Notes under the pieces: generated by a model
Databases searched by the model: none
What the model was told of the DNA's origin: nothing
What the model saw: only the letters and a program-made list of their open reading frames with translations
Position numbers and translations under genes: made by a program
Origin: Nocardia altamirensis NBRC 108246
GTDB taxonomy: Bacteria; Actinomycetota; Actinomycetes; Mycobacteriales; Mycobacteriaceae
Length of the DNA stretch: 64,000 nt
Direction of reading: 5' to 3'
NCBI RefSeq assembly: GCF_001612685.1
Contig: NZ_BDAY01000009.1
Span: 1-64,000 of the forward strand
Part shown: positions 1 through 9,897 of the stretch, piece by piece
How positions within the stretch are numbered: position 1 is the first letter of the stretch
How the letters are laid out: every line of letters begins with the position of its first letter

Positions 1-325
1 GCAGTGGGGGTGCGGATTTCGGTGTTGAGGCACGGCTAGCCACGGGTGCCGGTATCGGAGAGACCTGCGATCCCAGTATGTGGGGAGTACAAGGGGTGGA
101 TTCTGGGCGAAGGGGCACTGGTGGCGGGGGCTTCTCGGGCGATGCCGCCGTCAGTGCCTCGTGATCAGTCGACCAACTCCAGAAGGGGCCGGGGAGAGTG
201 ATCGGGGCGAAAGTTGGCTCGGCTGTGTCCCGTTCGATGGGGGTGGGTTCGGCGAGGGGGACATGGTGGAGTCGTTTGCGGGTGTCGCCTCTGTCATGTC
301 CCACTCGCGGCGTGGTTGGAGGGGG
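1..325. other. GC-rich stretch without a supported gene
   Basis: No reading frame here has a convincing family match or ribosome binding site. A long plus-strand frame starting near base 80 runs on through the hydrolase gene on the other strand and looks like its antisense shadow. I see no repeat, terminator or RNA gene. Confidence 0.5.
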
Positions 326-1150
326 TCAGGGGGTTTCGGCGGTGAGGAAGGTGGCGACGTCGCGGGCGAAGTCGGGGTGTTTGGCTACGCCGGTGTGAGT
401 GGTGCGGGGGTAGATGGTGAGGCGGGAGTCGGGGATGCCGTCGGCGGTGTGGCGGAAGTTCTCCGCGCTGTAGGCCGCGTCGCGTTCGCCGCCGAGAATG
501 AGGGTGGGGGTGGTGATTTCGTGGAGGCGGGCGTCCAGGTCGAAGGCGTCTTCGGCGCGGACGAAGGCGTACGTGTCGGCGGGGTTCTTCGGGCGGGCCA
601 GCGGATCGAACAGCCACATGGCGACGCCGAGGACACGGGCCAGCGCTGGGGAGGAGACGGCGGTCGGGGCCATCAGGTGCAGGGCGCGACGGCCTGCGAA
701 CACCGCTTCGCCGTAGCGGAGCTGGCTTTCCTTTGCGATCGGGTCGAGGCGGTAGCCGGAGGAGGCGACAATCAAGCGGCGCACGGCGCTCGGATGGTCG
801 GCGGCCAGTTGCAGGGCGATCGAGCCACCCGAGGAAATGCCGAGCACATCCACCGGCCCGCCGAACTCGGCCTGGAACGCTGCTGCATGCTGGGTGGCGA
901 TGTCGGCCATGGTGATGCCCTCGGCCATGCCGGGTGCCCTGTTGACCGCGTAGACGCGGAAGTGCTTGGCCAGCGGGGCGAGCATCTTGATCTCGGCGTC
1001 GCGCATCCAGCCGCGGGGATTCGCGTGGTCGGGGGTGAACCAGCGCAGGAAAACCAGCGGTCGCCCGGAACCCATCGCTAGGTAGGGCATCCCATGCTTC
1101 AAGGCACCCTCGGTGATATTCAGCTCGGCGGCGAGGGTCGACTTACTCAT
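326..1150 (-). CDS. Alpha/beta hydrolase
   Basis: A 274-residue alpha/beta-hydrolase fold protein of unknown substrate. The nucleophile elbow is GISSG at about residues 104-108, with the presumed catalytic Ser at 106. A later GGERD segment fits the acid position, and TTHTG near residue 250 fits the catalytic His. There is no signal peptide, so it is probably cytosolic. It is close in style to short-chain hydrolases and haloperoxidase-like esterases of actinobacteria. It stands alone, divergent from the lipoprotein gene that starts at 1304. The fold is secure; the reaction is not known. Confidence 0.8.
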   Translation of the reverse strand: MSKSTLAAELNITEGALKHGMPYLAMGSGRPLVFLRWFTPDHANPRGWMRDAEIKMLAPLAKHFRVYAVNRAPGMAEGITMADIATQHAAAFQAEFGGPVDVLGISSGGSIALQLAADHPSAVRRLIVASSGYRLDPIAKESQLRYGEAVFAGRRALHLMAPTAVSSPALARVLGVAMWLFDPLARPKNPADTYAFVRAEDAFDLDARLHEITTPTLILGGERDAAYSAENFRHTADGIPDSRLTIYPRTTHTGVAKHPDFARDVATFLTAETP

Positions 1151-1303
1151 GGTTCCTCCGGATCGACTGATCGTTGTCTAGCATTGTCGACGCTAACGGA
1201 CGGTGCCGACCGACCGGAAGAACCTCCTCCCAGGTGTGGAAATGCCTCCGGACCAGGCTAGCGTGGTCCGCTGGCGGAACCTGTTGCGGCGCATACGACT
1301 AGT

Positions 1304-1978
1304 GTGATGATCATGCGAATCGCGGCGCTCGCTGCTTTGATCCTGGCGCTGAGCGCCTGCTCCCAGTCCACCCCTGGCAAGCCACAGTCGAGCTCGGACC
1401 GGCCCCCGGCCACCTCGACCGCGGCGACACCCTCGAAGCCGCCGAGCCGGGACAGCCAGCTCAAGGAGCGGATCGCCTGGGTCCAGGCGGGCACCCAGGC
1501 GGACCTGGGCGGATACCATTCCGCCAGCACCGGCACCGGACCCGCCACCGACCTGAAAAGCGATATCGCGTTCGTCAGCCCGTCGGGGAAGATCAGCTGC
1601 ATCACCGGCACCGAATACCAGATCGATGGCATCAACTGCGTCGTCAAACTGAAGAACCCGGTCCCCAAGCCTGCTGACGGCGTCGGCAACTGGGACGGCG
1701 GCTACGTGCGCTTCACGGGCTCCGCCCTCACCGTCGGCCAATTCCGTGGCGACCCAGGCCTTTTCATCTACGGAGAAGGCCAGACGCTGCCCTACGACGG
1801 CGCGCTGACCTTCGGCAAATACTCCTGCCGCATCGCCACCAACGGCCTCACCTGCGTCAACCCCGCCACCAAGAGCGGCGTGCAACTGAGCGACGACGGC
1901 ATCGTCCCGTTCGGCTGCCTGCACGAGATCCCCGCCGCTCGCCGCGAGCAATACGACGGCCAAGTCTTCAAGTGCTGA
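1304..1978 (+). CDS. Putative secreted lipoprotein of unknown function
   Basis: A 224-residue protein with a short charged N-terminus, a hydrophobic core and a lipobox ending LSAC at about residues 16-19, so it should be lipidated on that Cys. A Ser/Pro/Thr-rich linker follows. The folded C-terminal part has several Cys residues (in CITGTEYQIDGINC, YSC, TC, FGC and the final KC) that could form disulfides outside the membrane. An alternative start at the third Met (base 1313) gives the same mature protein. I do not recognise the family. A second lipoprotein gene follows 74 bp downstream on the same strand. Confidence 0.75.
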   Translation: MMIMRIAALAALILALSACSQSTPGKPQSSSDRPPATSTAATPSKPPSRDSQLKERIAWVQAGTQADLGGYHSASTGTGPATDLKSDIAFVSPSGKISCITGTEYQIDGINCVVKLKNPVPKPADGVGNWDGGYVRFTGSALTVGQFRGDPGLFIYGEGQTLPYDGALTFGKYSCRIATNGLTCVNPATKSGVQLSDDGIVPFGCLHEIPAARREQYDGQVFKC

Positions 1979-2052
1979 CCGCAGCAGCGACGAACCCGAG
2001 TCACCCCTCGCAATCGGCCGAGAACCACCACCGACAGGTCTAGGGTTGCCTT

Positions 2053-2637
2053 ATGCGCGGCACAGCATTGGTCGTCCTCGCTGCGGCACTCTCCCTGGCC
2101 GCATGCACCGACTCCTCGCCAGGACCGTCAACCACGGCCAGCCCGGTGGTGGGCACACCGGCCGCCGCCGAGCCGACCCCGAACCGGCCGCCGCCGCCCT
2201 CAGCCCCCAAGGCCGAAGCCGCCTGCACCGCAGCCGATCTCGACATAGCACTCGGCAGGCAGGGCGGAGCCGCAGGCAGCATCTACGTTCCCGTCGTGTT
2301 CACCAACACCGGCAACGCACCGTGCACGCTCTCCGGCTACCCCGACGTCTCCCTCGCTGCAGGCACACCCCCGACTCCCCTCGGCCCCGCCGCCGACCAC
2401 AAGACCGACAGCACCGCACCGGCCCCGGTCACCCTGGCCCCGACCGAAGCCGCCCACGCCACCCTCCGCTACGCCCAAGCAGGCAACTTCGACTGCGAAC
2501 GCACCCCAGCCCAATACCTCCTGGTCTCCCTGCCTGCCCAGCCCTCACGCCCGCTCCCCTTCCCCGTCGACGCCTGCACCAAGCCTGCCCACCAACTCCT
2601 GCACGTCGACCCCATCAAGCCCGGCAAGCAGGACTGA
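2053..2637 (+). CDS. DUF4232 lipoprotein
   Basis: A 194-residue protein with a signal peptide and lipobox (SLAAC, Cys at about 18), then a Pro-rich linker and a DUF4232 domain. That domain is recognised by a CTAADL start, an FTNTG segment and CTLSGYP, typical of this actinobacterial cell-envelope domain of unknown role. A TAGGGT hexamer lies 7 bases before the ATG, which would fit a leaderless transcript, a common arrangement in actinobacteria; that is inference. It probably belongs with the preceding lipoprotein gene but could have its own promoter. Confidence 0.8.
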   Translation: MRGTALVVLAAALSLAACTDSSPGPSTTASPVVGTPAAAEPTPNRPPPPSAPKAEAACTAADLDIALGRQGGAAGSIYVPVVFTNTGNAPCTLSGYPDVSLAAGTPPTPLGPAADHKTDSTAPAPVTLAPTEAAHATLRYAQAGNFDCERTPAQYLLVSLPAQPSRPLPFPVDACTKPAHQLLHVDPIKPGKQD

Positions 2638-2753
2638 CGCCGACAGCACTCGGAGGATCGCTCCTCGACGTAGACCGCATCCCCGGTTTCGCCCGCTGCC
2701 AAGAACTCGAGCACGTCACGAGGGTGGACAAGTCCGGCCTGGCAGGCGCTGAA

Positions 2754-2781
2754 CGGCGCCGCTCCCTTCGGAGCGACGCCG
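2754..2781 (-). terminator. Terminator after fusA2
   Basis: An interrupted hairpin: CGGCG (2754-2758) and GCTCC (2761-2765) pair with GGAGC (2770-2774) and CGCCG (2777-2781) around a CTTC loop. It begins 6 bases after the fusA2 stop codon. Its layout closely matches the terminator behind tuf at 5148-5181. Confidence 0.7.
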
Positions 2782-2786
2782 ACGGA

Positions 2787-4925
2787 TCAGCGACCGGTCG
2801 CCTTGGCGATGATCTCCTTCAACACGTTGGCCGGAACCTCCGCGTACGAGTTGAACACCATGGAGTAGTTCGCCCGGCCCTGGGTCTTCGACCGCAGATC
2901 ACCGATATAGCCGAACATCTCCGAGAGCGGAACCAGCGCCTTGACGACACGGGCACCACTGCGTTCCTCCATGGCCTGAATCTGGCCACGGCGGGAGTTC
3001 AGGTCGCCGATCACATCGCTAAGAGCGCTTGCGAGTCGCGAATGCGCGAGGCCGCCCATGTAGTCCTCGGGCGTGATGACCTCCACCGCCATCAACGGCT
3101 CGAGAATCACCGGACCGGCCTTGCGCACCGCCTCTCGTACCGCTTGGGCACCTGCCGTGCGGAAGGCTAGTTCCGACGAATCCTGTTCGTGCGCAGCACC
3201 ATCGAGCAGGATCACCCTCAGGTTCACCAGCGGGTACCCGGCGAGCACGCCGGACTGCATGGCATCCTGCGCGCCGGCGTCGACCGCGGGGATGAACTCC
3301 TTCGGCACCCGGCCACCGGTGACCCGGTTGTCGAAGGCGTAGATCTCCCCGTCGGACCCGAGGAACGGCTCAACGGCGACAACCACTTTGGCGAACTGCC
3401 CGGTCCCACCGCGCTGCTTGCGGTGGGTGTATTCGAGCTTGTCGACCTTCTTGGTGATCGTCTCGCGGTAGGCCACCTGCGGCTTGCCGATATTCGCCTC
3501 GACCCGGAAATCCCGTTTCATGCGGTCGAGCAGGACGTCGAGGTGCAACTCGCCCATGCCGCCGATGACGGTCTGACCGGTCTCCTGATCCAGCGCCACC
3601 GAGAAGGTCGGATCCTCCCTGGCCAGCTTCTGGATCGCGAAGCTCAGCTTCTCCTGGTCGGACTTGGTCTTCGGCTCGATGGCGACCTCGATGACCGGGT
3701 CGGGGAACGTCATCGACTCGAGCACGATCTGGTGCTGCGGGTCGCACAGGGTGTCACCGGTGCTGACGTCCTTCAGCCCGACCACGGCATAGATATGGCC
3801 CGCCGTGGCTTCGCCGACCGGAATCTCCTTGTCGGAGTGCATCTGGAACAGCCTGCCCAAACGCTCCTTTCGACCTCGTCCTGGATTGCTGACAACCGTG
3901 CCCGGTTCGGCACGGCCCGAATACACCCGGAGGTAGGCGAGTTCGCCGAAGAACGGATGCGCGGCAATCTTGAACACCAGTGCCGCGAAAGGCGCACTGC
4001 TGCTGGCACTTCGGTGGATCACCTGTGTCTCGTCGTGTGGCGGGCAACCGTCCGTGCCGCCGCCGTCCAGCGGCGAGGGCAGATAGTCGACCACGGCGTC
4101 GAGCATCGGCTGCACGCCGGTGTTCTTGAACGCCGAACCGCACAGCACCGGGTACACAACGGATTTCACCGTCATCGCCCGAATAGCCGCCTTGATCTCC
4201 GCGACCGTGAAGGCGACGCCACCGACGAACTTCTCCAGCAGCGCCTCGTCCGACTCCGCGACGACCTCGACCAGCTCGGCCCGGTACCGTTCGGCCAGCA
4301 CACGCAGCTCGGCCGGAATCGCGACCACGTCGTAGCGCTTACCGAGATCCGTTGCACCACACCAGATCTTGGCGTTCATTTCGACCAGGTCGACAACGCC
4401 TTCGAAGGTGCCCTCGACCCCGATCGGCAGCTGCACGACCAGCGGCGTCGCGCCGAGACGGTCCCTGATGGTCTGCACGGTGAAGAAGAAGTCAGCACCG
4501 AGCTTGTCCATCTTGTTCACGAAACAGATCCGCGGCACGTCGTACCTGTCGGCCTGACGCCACACCTGCTCGGACTGCGGCTCGACGCCCTCCTTGGCAT
4601 CGAAGACCGCGACCGCACCGTCGAGCACCCGCAGCGAACGCTCCACCTCCGCGGTGAAGTCGACATGCCCTGGCGTGTCGATGATGTTGACCTGGAAGCC
4701 ATTCCAGAAACAGGTTGTCGCCGCCGAGGCGATGGTGATCCCGTGCTCCTGCTCCTGCACGGTCCGATCCATCACGGCGGTCCCGTCATGCACCTCGCCG
4801 AGCTTGTAGGTGACACCGGTGTAGAACAGAATCCGCTCGGTGGTGGTCGTCTTGCCCGCATCGATATGCGCCATGATCCCGATATTCCGAACCATGCCGA
4901 GATCGGCGGTGATTGCACGCGTCAT
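2787..4925 (-). CDS. fusA2: Second elongation factor G (EF-G paralog)
   Basis: A 712-residue EF-G paralog, expected to act as a ribosomal translocation GTPase. All G motifs are present: [23 protein letters not shown] and GSAFKN. Two features set it apart from the housekeeping copy at 6541-8643. The switch I motif reads QEHGITI (His at about 61) where FusA has QERGITI, and a 12-residue insert (about 625-636) interrupts domain V between YMG and DVIGDLN. The last ~290 bases are nearly identical to fusA apart from the insert, while the rest is clearly diverged. The start at 4925 is chosen because GGGGGA lies just upstream; an in-frame ATG at 4946 lacks a good site. It has its own upstream region and terminator. 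It could be a specialised or resistance-type EF-G; that is inference. Confidence 0.92.
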   Translation of the reverse strand: MTRAITADLGMVRNIGIMAHIDAGKTTTTERILFYTGVTYKLGEVHDGTAVMDRTVQEQEHGITIASAATTCFWNGFQVNIIDTPGHVDFTAEVERSLRVLDGAVAVFDAKEGVEPQSEQVWRQADRYDVPRICFVNKMDKLGADFFFTVQTIRDRLGATPLVVQLPIGVEGTFEGVVDLVEMNAKIWCGATDLGKRYDVVAIPAELRVLAERYRAELVEVVAESDEALLEKFVGGVAFTVAEIKAAIRAMTVKSVVYPVLCGSAFKNTGVQPMLDAVVDYLPSPLDGGGTDGCPPHDETQVIHRSASSSAPFAALVFKIAAHPFFGELAYLRVYSGRAEPGTVVSNPGRGRKERLGRLFQMHSDKEIPVGEATAGHIYAVVGLKDVSTGDTLCDPQHQIVLESMTFPDPVIEVAIEPKTKSDQEKLSFAIQKLAREDPTFSVALDQETGQTVIGGMGELHLDVLLDRMKRDFRVEANIGKPQVAYRETITKKVDKLEYTHRKQRGGTGQFAKVVVAVEPFLGSDGEIYAFDNRVTGGRVPKEFIPAVDAGAQDAMQSGVLAGYPLVNLRVILLDGAAHEQDSSELAFRTAGAQAVREAVRKAGPVILEPLMAVEVITPEDYMGGLAHSRLASALSDVIGDLNSRRGQIQAMEERSGARVVKALVPLSEMFGYIGDLRSKTQGRANYSMVFNSYAEVPANVLKEIIAKATGR
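2794..3122. repeat. fusA2 3' tract almost identical to fusA 3' end
   Basis: After removing the 36-base insert, 2794-3122 aligns with 6548-6840 with only three differences by eye (a Leu/Ser codon, a Gly wobble and one silent site) over 293 bases. Outside this tract the two genes differ at many codons. The pattern suggests recent gene conversion or unequal recombination between the paralogs. Confidence 0.85.
3018..3053 (-). other. 36-base in-frame insertion in fusA2 domain V
   Basis: The insertion encodes [12 protein letters not shown] between YMG and [11 protein letters not shown]. In FusA, and in EF-G proteins as I recall them, GDVIGDL is continuous. The inserted DNA holds two 6-bp palindromes (AGCGCT and TCGCGA) and has no obvious flanking target duplication. 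The reading frame is preserved. Confidence 0.85.
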
Positions 4926-5048
4926 GGGAATCCCCCACTCCATCAACTGGTTTCGTCAAGAGAAATGACACCCGCCTGGTTGATGCGTTCCGGCGACGGC
5001 ACGAGTATCGGGAGCTGACGCGGCGCGGGCAGCGCGCCACTGAACGCT

Positions 5049-5096
5049 CTACCGACTGCTACCGCGAATGCGGACGTGCTGTAACCATGCCCCCAT
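5049..5096 (-). CDS. Candidate upstream ORF (leader peptide) in fusA2 5' region
   Basis: A 15-codon frame, MGAWLQHVRIRGSSR, preceded by GGAGG 9 bases upstream (CCTCC at 5106-5110 on the plus strand). It ends 123 bases before the fusA2 start. A second short frame (MVTARPHSR) overlaps it in another phase. It could control fusA2 translation in response to ribosome stalling, or may not be translated at all. Confidence 0.35.
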   Translation of the reverse strand: MGAWLQHVRIRGSSR

Positions 5097-5111
5097 GTGT
5101 ACCCGCCTCCT

Positions 5112-5133
5112 GGTCGACTGTCGACCGAATATA
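5112..5133 (-). promoter_or_regulatory. Candidate fusA2 promoter and operator
   Basis: A TATATT hexamer (5128-5133 read on the minus strand) could be a -10 element. Just downstream is a 15-bp perfect palindrome, GGTCGAC-N-GTCGACC (5112-5126), where the transcript would start. No good -35 is visible; that position overlaps the tuf terminator hairpin. A repressor or activator site is possible. Confidence 0.4.
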
Positions 5134-5147
5134 TCCCCCGAAATGCC

Positions 5148-5181
5148 GAACGGCGCCGCCCCTTTCGGGGCGACGCCGTTC
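5148..5181 (-). terminator. Terminator after tuf
   Basis: GAACGGCG (5148-5155) and GCCCC pair with GGGGC and CGCCGTTC (5174-5181) around TTTC. It sits 20 bases past the tuf stop codon and should separate the str operon from fusA2. Confidence 0.8.
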
Positions 5182-5200
5182 AGTGCAGCGATTCAGTGAA

Positions 5201-6391
<1,191 letters not shown>

Positions 6392-6473
6392 TGTGGTGTC
6401 CTCCTGGACTTGTTGGTGCGTGCAGTTGCAGCAGTGCGGTTATTTCTGGGGTCGTACTGACTCCCGGCTGGCG

Positions 6474-6532
6474 GGGCAAGTGCCTGCAACGCGTCCCGGA
6501 AGTGGGACTTGCAGCAAGTGTGGCACTTGCCC
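6474..6532 (-). other. Long imperfect hairpin in fusA-tuf intergenic region
   Basis: The outer arms are GGGCAAGTGCC (6474-6484) and GGCACTTGCCC (6522-6532). Inside, CTGCAA (6484-6489) pairs with TTGCAG (6509-6514), and GTCCC (6493-6497) with GGGAC (6504-6508) around GGAAGT. The inner and outer arms share one base. There is no T-run after it, so it may be an RNA processing or partial-termination element tuning tuf relative to fusA. Confidence 0.6.
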
Positions 6533-6540
6533 TGCCGGAC

Positions 6541-8643
6541 TTATTCGCCGGTCGCCTTGGCGATGATCTCCTTCGACACGTTGGCCGGAACCTCCGCGTA
6601 CGAGTTGAACACCATGGAGTAGTTCGCCCGGCCCTGGGTCTTCGACCGCAGATCACCGATATAGCCGAACATCTCCGAGAGCGGAACCAGCGCCTTGACG
6701 ACACGGGCACCACTGCGTTCCTCCATGGCCTGAATCTGGCCACGGCGGGAGTTCAGGTCGCCGATCACATCACCCATGTAGTCCTCGGGCGTGATGACCT
6801 CCACCGCCATCAACGGCTCGAGGATCACCGGACCGGCCTTACGGGCCGCTTCCTTGAGCGCCTGCGAACCGGCGATCTTGAAGGCCATTTCCGACGAGTC
6901 GACGTCGTGGTACGCGCCGTCGAGCAGGGTGACCTTCAGGTTAACCAGGGGGTAGCCCGCGAGCACACCGTACTGCATGGCATCCTGCGCACCGGCGTCC
7001 ACCGAAGGGATGTACTCGCGCGGCACGCGGCCACCCGAGACCTTGTTCTCGAACTCGTAGGTCGCGCCGTCCTCGCCGACGAACGGCTCGAGGGCGATGA
7101 TGACCTTCGCGAACTGGCCGGAGCCACCCGTCTGCTTCTTGTGGGTGAACTCGAGCTTCTCGACCTTCTTGGTGATGGTCTCGCGGTAGGCCACCTGCGG
7201 CTTGCCGACGTTCGCCTCGACCTTGAATTCCCGCTTCATGCGGTCGACAAGGATGTCGAGGTGGAGCTCGCCCATGCCGCCGATGACGGTCTGGCCGGTC
7301 TCCTGGTCGAGCTTGACCGAGAAGGTCGGGTCCTCTTCCGAGAGACGCTGGATCGCGGTGCCCAGCTTCTCCTGGTCGGACTTGGTCTTCGGCTCGATGG
7401 AGACCTCGATGACCGGGTCAGGGAAGGTCATCGACTCGAGCACGATCTGGTTCTGCGGGTCGCAGAGGGTGTCACCGGTGGTGGTGTCCTTCAGACCGAT
7501 GACCGCGTAGATGTGGCCTGCCACGGCCTCGCCGACCGGGTTCTCCTTGTTGGAGTGCATCTGGAACAGCTTGCCCAGACGCTCCTTCTTGCCCTTGGTC
7601 GAGTTGATGACCTGGGCGCCGGAGTCGACCTTGCCCGAGTACACGCGGACGTAGGTCAGCTTGCCGAAGAACGGGTGCACGGCGATCTTGAACGCCAGGC
7701 CGGCGAACGGCTCGGACGTGCTGGCGTCGCGGTGGATGATCTGGTCTTCCTTGCCGGGCACGTGGCCGTCGGTGCCACCGTCGTCCAGCGGCGTCGGCAG
7801 GTAGTCGATCACGGCGTCGAGCATGGGCTGCACGCCCTTGTTCTTGAACGCCGAACCACACAGCACCGGGTACAGCTCGGAGTTGACCGTCATCTTGCGG
7901 ATGGCGCCCTTGATCTCCTCGATCGAGAGCTCCTCGCCGCCGAAGAACTTCTCCAGCAACGCCTCATCGGATTCGGCGACCGTCTCCATCAGTTCCTGAC
8001 GGTACTGATCGGCCTTCTCCTTGAGCTCGGCCGGAATCTCGACGACCTCGTAGGACTCGCCGAGCTTGGTCTCGCCGCGCCAGACCTTGGCATTCATCTC
8101 GACCAGGTCGACGATGCCCTCGAAGGTGTCCTCAGCGCCGATCGGCAGCTGAATGACCAGCGGCTTGGCACCGAGGCGGTCCTTGATGGTCTGCACGGTG
8201 AAGTAGAAGTCCGCACCGAGCTTGTCCATCTTGTTGACGAAGCAGATACGCGGCACGTCGTACTTATCGGCCTGTCGCCACACCTGCTCGGACTGCGGCT
8301 CGACGCCTTCCTTGCCGTCGAACACCGCGACGGCGCCGTCGAGCACGCGCAGCGAACGCTCCACCTCGACGGTGAAGTCGACGTGCCCGGGGGTGTCGAT
8401 GATGTTGATCTGGTTGTTGTTCCAGTAACACGTGGTAGCCGCGGAGGTGATGGTGATACCACGCTCCTGCTCCTGCTCCATCCAGTCCATGGTGGCTGCG
8501 CCATCGTGGACCTCACCGATCTTGTAGGTGATGCCGGTGTAGAAGAGGATGCGTTCAGTTGTGGTCGTCTTGCCCGCATCGATGTGGGCCATGATGCCGA
8601 TGTTGCGGACCTTGTTCAGGTCGGTGAGCACGTCCTGTGCCAC
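6541..8643 (-). CDS. fusA: Elongation factor G
   Basis: The 700-residue housekeeping EF-G, which drives ribosomal translocation. It has canonical G motifs ([36 protein letters not shown]) and an uninterrupted domain V ([14 protein letters not shown]). GTG is the start codon, with a GGGGAAGA site upstream. It sits in the normal str operon position between rpsG and tuf. Its last ~290 bases match the fusA2 paralog almost exactly. Confidence 0.98.
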   Translation of the reverse strand: MAQDVLTDLNKVRNIGIMAHIDAGKTTTTERILFYTGITYKIGEVHDGAATMDWMEQEQERGITITSAATTCYWNNNQINIIDTPGHVDFTVEVERSLRVLDGAVAVFDGKEGVEPQSEQVWRQADKYDVPRICFVNKMDKLGADFYFTVQTIKDRLGAKPLVIQLPIGAEDTFEGIVDLVEMNAKVWRGETKLGESYEVVEIPAELKEKADQYRQELMETVAESDEALLEKFFGGEELSIEEIKGAIRKMTVNSELYPVLCGSAFKNKGVQPMLDAVIDYLPTPLDDGGTDGHVPGKEDQIIHRDASTSEPFAGLAFKIAVHPFFGKLTYVRVYSGKVDSGAQVINSTKGKKERLGKLFQMHSNKENPVGEAVAGHIYAVIGLKDTTTGDTLCDPQNQIVLESMTFPDPVIEVSIEPKTKSDQEKLGTAIQRLSEEDPTFSVKLDQETGQTVIGGMGELHLDILVDRMKREFKVEANVGKPQVAYRETITKKVEKLEFTHKKQTGGSGQFAKVIIALEPFVGEDGATYEFENKVSGGRVPREYIPSVDAGAQDAMQYGVLAGYPLVNLKVTLLDGAYHDVDSSEMAFKIAGSQALKEAARKAGPVILEPLMAVEVITPEDYMGDVIGDLNSRRGQIQAMEERSGARVVKALVPLSEMFGYIGDLRSKTQGRANYSMVFNSYAEVPANVSKEIIAKATGE

Positions 8644-8781
8644 GGAAATCTTCCCCGCTCGTAGCTAGTTGGGATTTTCGGGGACGACCCGGTGGTCGTC
8701 TTTTTGTCAACGCCGGACGCGGCAGGTAGGTGCCGCGACCGGCTGTGCCTCCCGACCCAATAACTACGGGCCGGGCAGACG

Positions 8782-9252
8782 TCACCAGCGGTAGTGCGCG
8801 AAGGCCCGGTTCGACTCGGCCATCTTGTGGGTGTCTTCCCGACGCTTCACCGAGGCGCCGAGACCATTGCTGGCATCGAGCAGCTCGTTGGCGAGACGCT
8901 CGACCATGGTCTTCTCACGGCGTGCGCGGGAGTAGTTGACCAGCCAGCGCAGCGCGAGGGTGTTGGAGCGACCCGGACGAACCTCGACCGGCACCTGGTA
9001 GGTGGCGCCACCGACGCGGCGCGGCTTGACCTCGAGGGCAGGCTTGACGTTGTCCAGCGCGCGCTTGAGGGTGACGACCGGATCGGTGCCGGTCTTCTCG
9101 CGCGCCTGCTCCAGCGCGCCGTAGACGATGCGCTCGGCGGTGGACTTCTTGCCGTCCAGCAGGATCTTGTTGACCAGCTGAGTGACCAGCGGCGAACCGT
9201 AGACCGGGTCGTTGATCAGCGGACGCTTGGGTGCGGGGCCCTTGCGTGGCAT
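8782..9252 (-). CDS. rpsG: 30S ribosomal protein S7
   Basis: A 156-residue S7 that binds the 3' major domain of 16S rRNA. It is typical throughout: [10 protein letters not shown] start, [19 protein letters not shown], and the C-terminal [14 protein letters not shown]. It starts one base after the rpsL stop codon, so the two genes are almost certainly co-transcribed and co-translated. Length is normal for the family. Confidence 0.98.
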   Translation of the reverse strand: MPRKGPAPKRPLINDPVYGSPLVTQLVNKILLDGKKSTAERIVYGALEQAREKTGTDPVVTLKRALDNVKPALEVKPRRVGGATYQVPVEVRPGRSNTLALRWLVNYSRARREKTMVERLANELLDASNGLGASVKRREDTHKMAESNRAFAHYRW

Positions 9253-9253
9253 A

Positions 9254-9628
9254 TCAGCTCTTCTCCTTCTTGGCGCCGTAACGGCTGCGGGCCTGCTTGC
9301 GGTTCTTCACACCCTGGGTGTCGAGGGAACCGCGGATGATCTTGTAGCGCACACCGGGGAGGTCCTTCACACGACCGCCGCGCACGAGCACCATCGAGTG
9401 CTCCTGCAGGTTGTGGCCTTCGCCCGGGATGTAGGCCGTGACCTCGACCGCGCTGGTCAGGCGAACGCGCGCGACCTTACGCAGCGCGGAGTTCGGCTTC
9501 TTCGGGGTCGTGGTGTACACGCGGGTGCACACGCCACGACGCTGCGGGCTCCCCTTGAGGGCCGCGGTCTTCGTCTTCGCGACCTTGTCGCGGCGACCCT
9601 TGCGGACCAGCTGGTTGATCGTTGGCAT
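9254..9628 (-). CDS. rpsL: 30S ribosomal protein S12
   Basis: A 124-residue S12 of the decoding centre, starting [12 protein letters not shown] at 9628; the open frame extends further upstream but the family start is clear. The streptomycin-related lysines are wild type: [11 protein letters not shown] (Lys 43 region) and [11 protein letters not shown] (Lys 88 region). It is the first gene of the str operon, with a leader of about 210 bases after the predicted promoter. Confidence 0.98.
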   Translation of the reverse strand: MPTINQLVRKGRRDKVAKTKTAALKGSPQRRGVCTRVYTTTPKKPNSALRKVARVRLTSAVEVTAYIPGEGHNLQEHSMVLVRGGRVKDLPGVRYKIIRGSLDTQGVKNRKQARSRYGAKKEKS

Positions 9629-9845
9629 AGACCGGCTTTCCTTATTAGTAACGCGGTGTCTGGTTCTTAATGTCCGTGTCATCGAGCCTTCACTCGCACG
9701 TCCAACCACGTTTCTCGCGTCCCGAGGTCGGGCGTGTCGCGCGCGGCGCAGGGCCCGAATTACGGGCACGCTGGAGGTGTCAGCCGCTTTCGCTGGCCTA
9801 CGGTCACGCACGAACTTGCCCGTATGCTTCCGGGCACAGCGATCC

Positions 9846-9875
9846 ACGATACCTGTGGTCGCGACACAGGGTCAA
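9846..9875 (-). promoter_or_regulatory. Predicted promoter of the rpsL (str) operon
   Basis: On the minus strand TTGACC (9870-9875) is followed by an 18-base spacer and TATCGT (9846-9851), matching housekeeping sigma elements. The spacer contains the dyad CCTGTG-N7-CACAGG, which could be a regulator site. The start of transcription would be near 9839. Confidence 0.6.
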
Positions 9876-9897
9876 AGCGGGGTGGCTCGAGACCCCG

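Noticed and set aside
80..1081. A 333-codon plus-strand frame at the left edge
   Set aside because: Most of it is opposite the alpha/beta hydrolase, and the product is low-complexity Gly/Val/Glu/Arg sequence.
2046..3170. A 374-codon plus-strand frame joining the DUF4232 region and the fusA2 3' end
   Set aside because: It is out of frame with the DUF4232 gene and then runs antisense to fusA2; Arg/Pro-rich and without a family.
6502..8664. A 720-codon plus-strand frame across fusA
   Set aside because: Antisense shadow of fusA; a matching shadow exists across fusA2.
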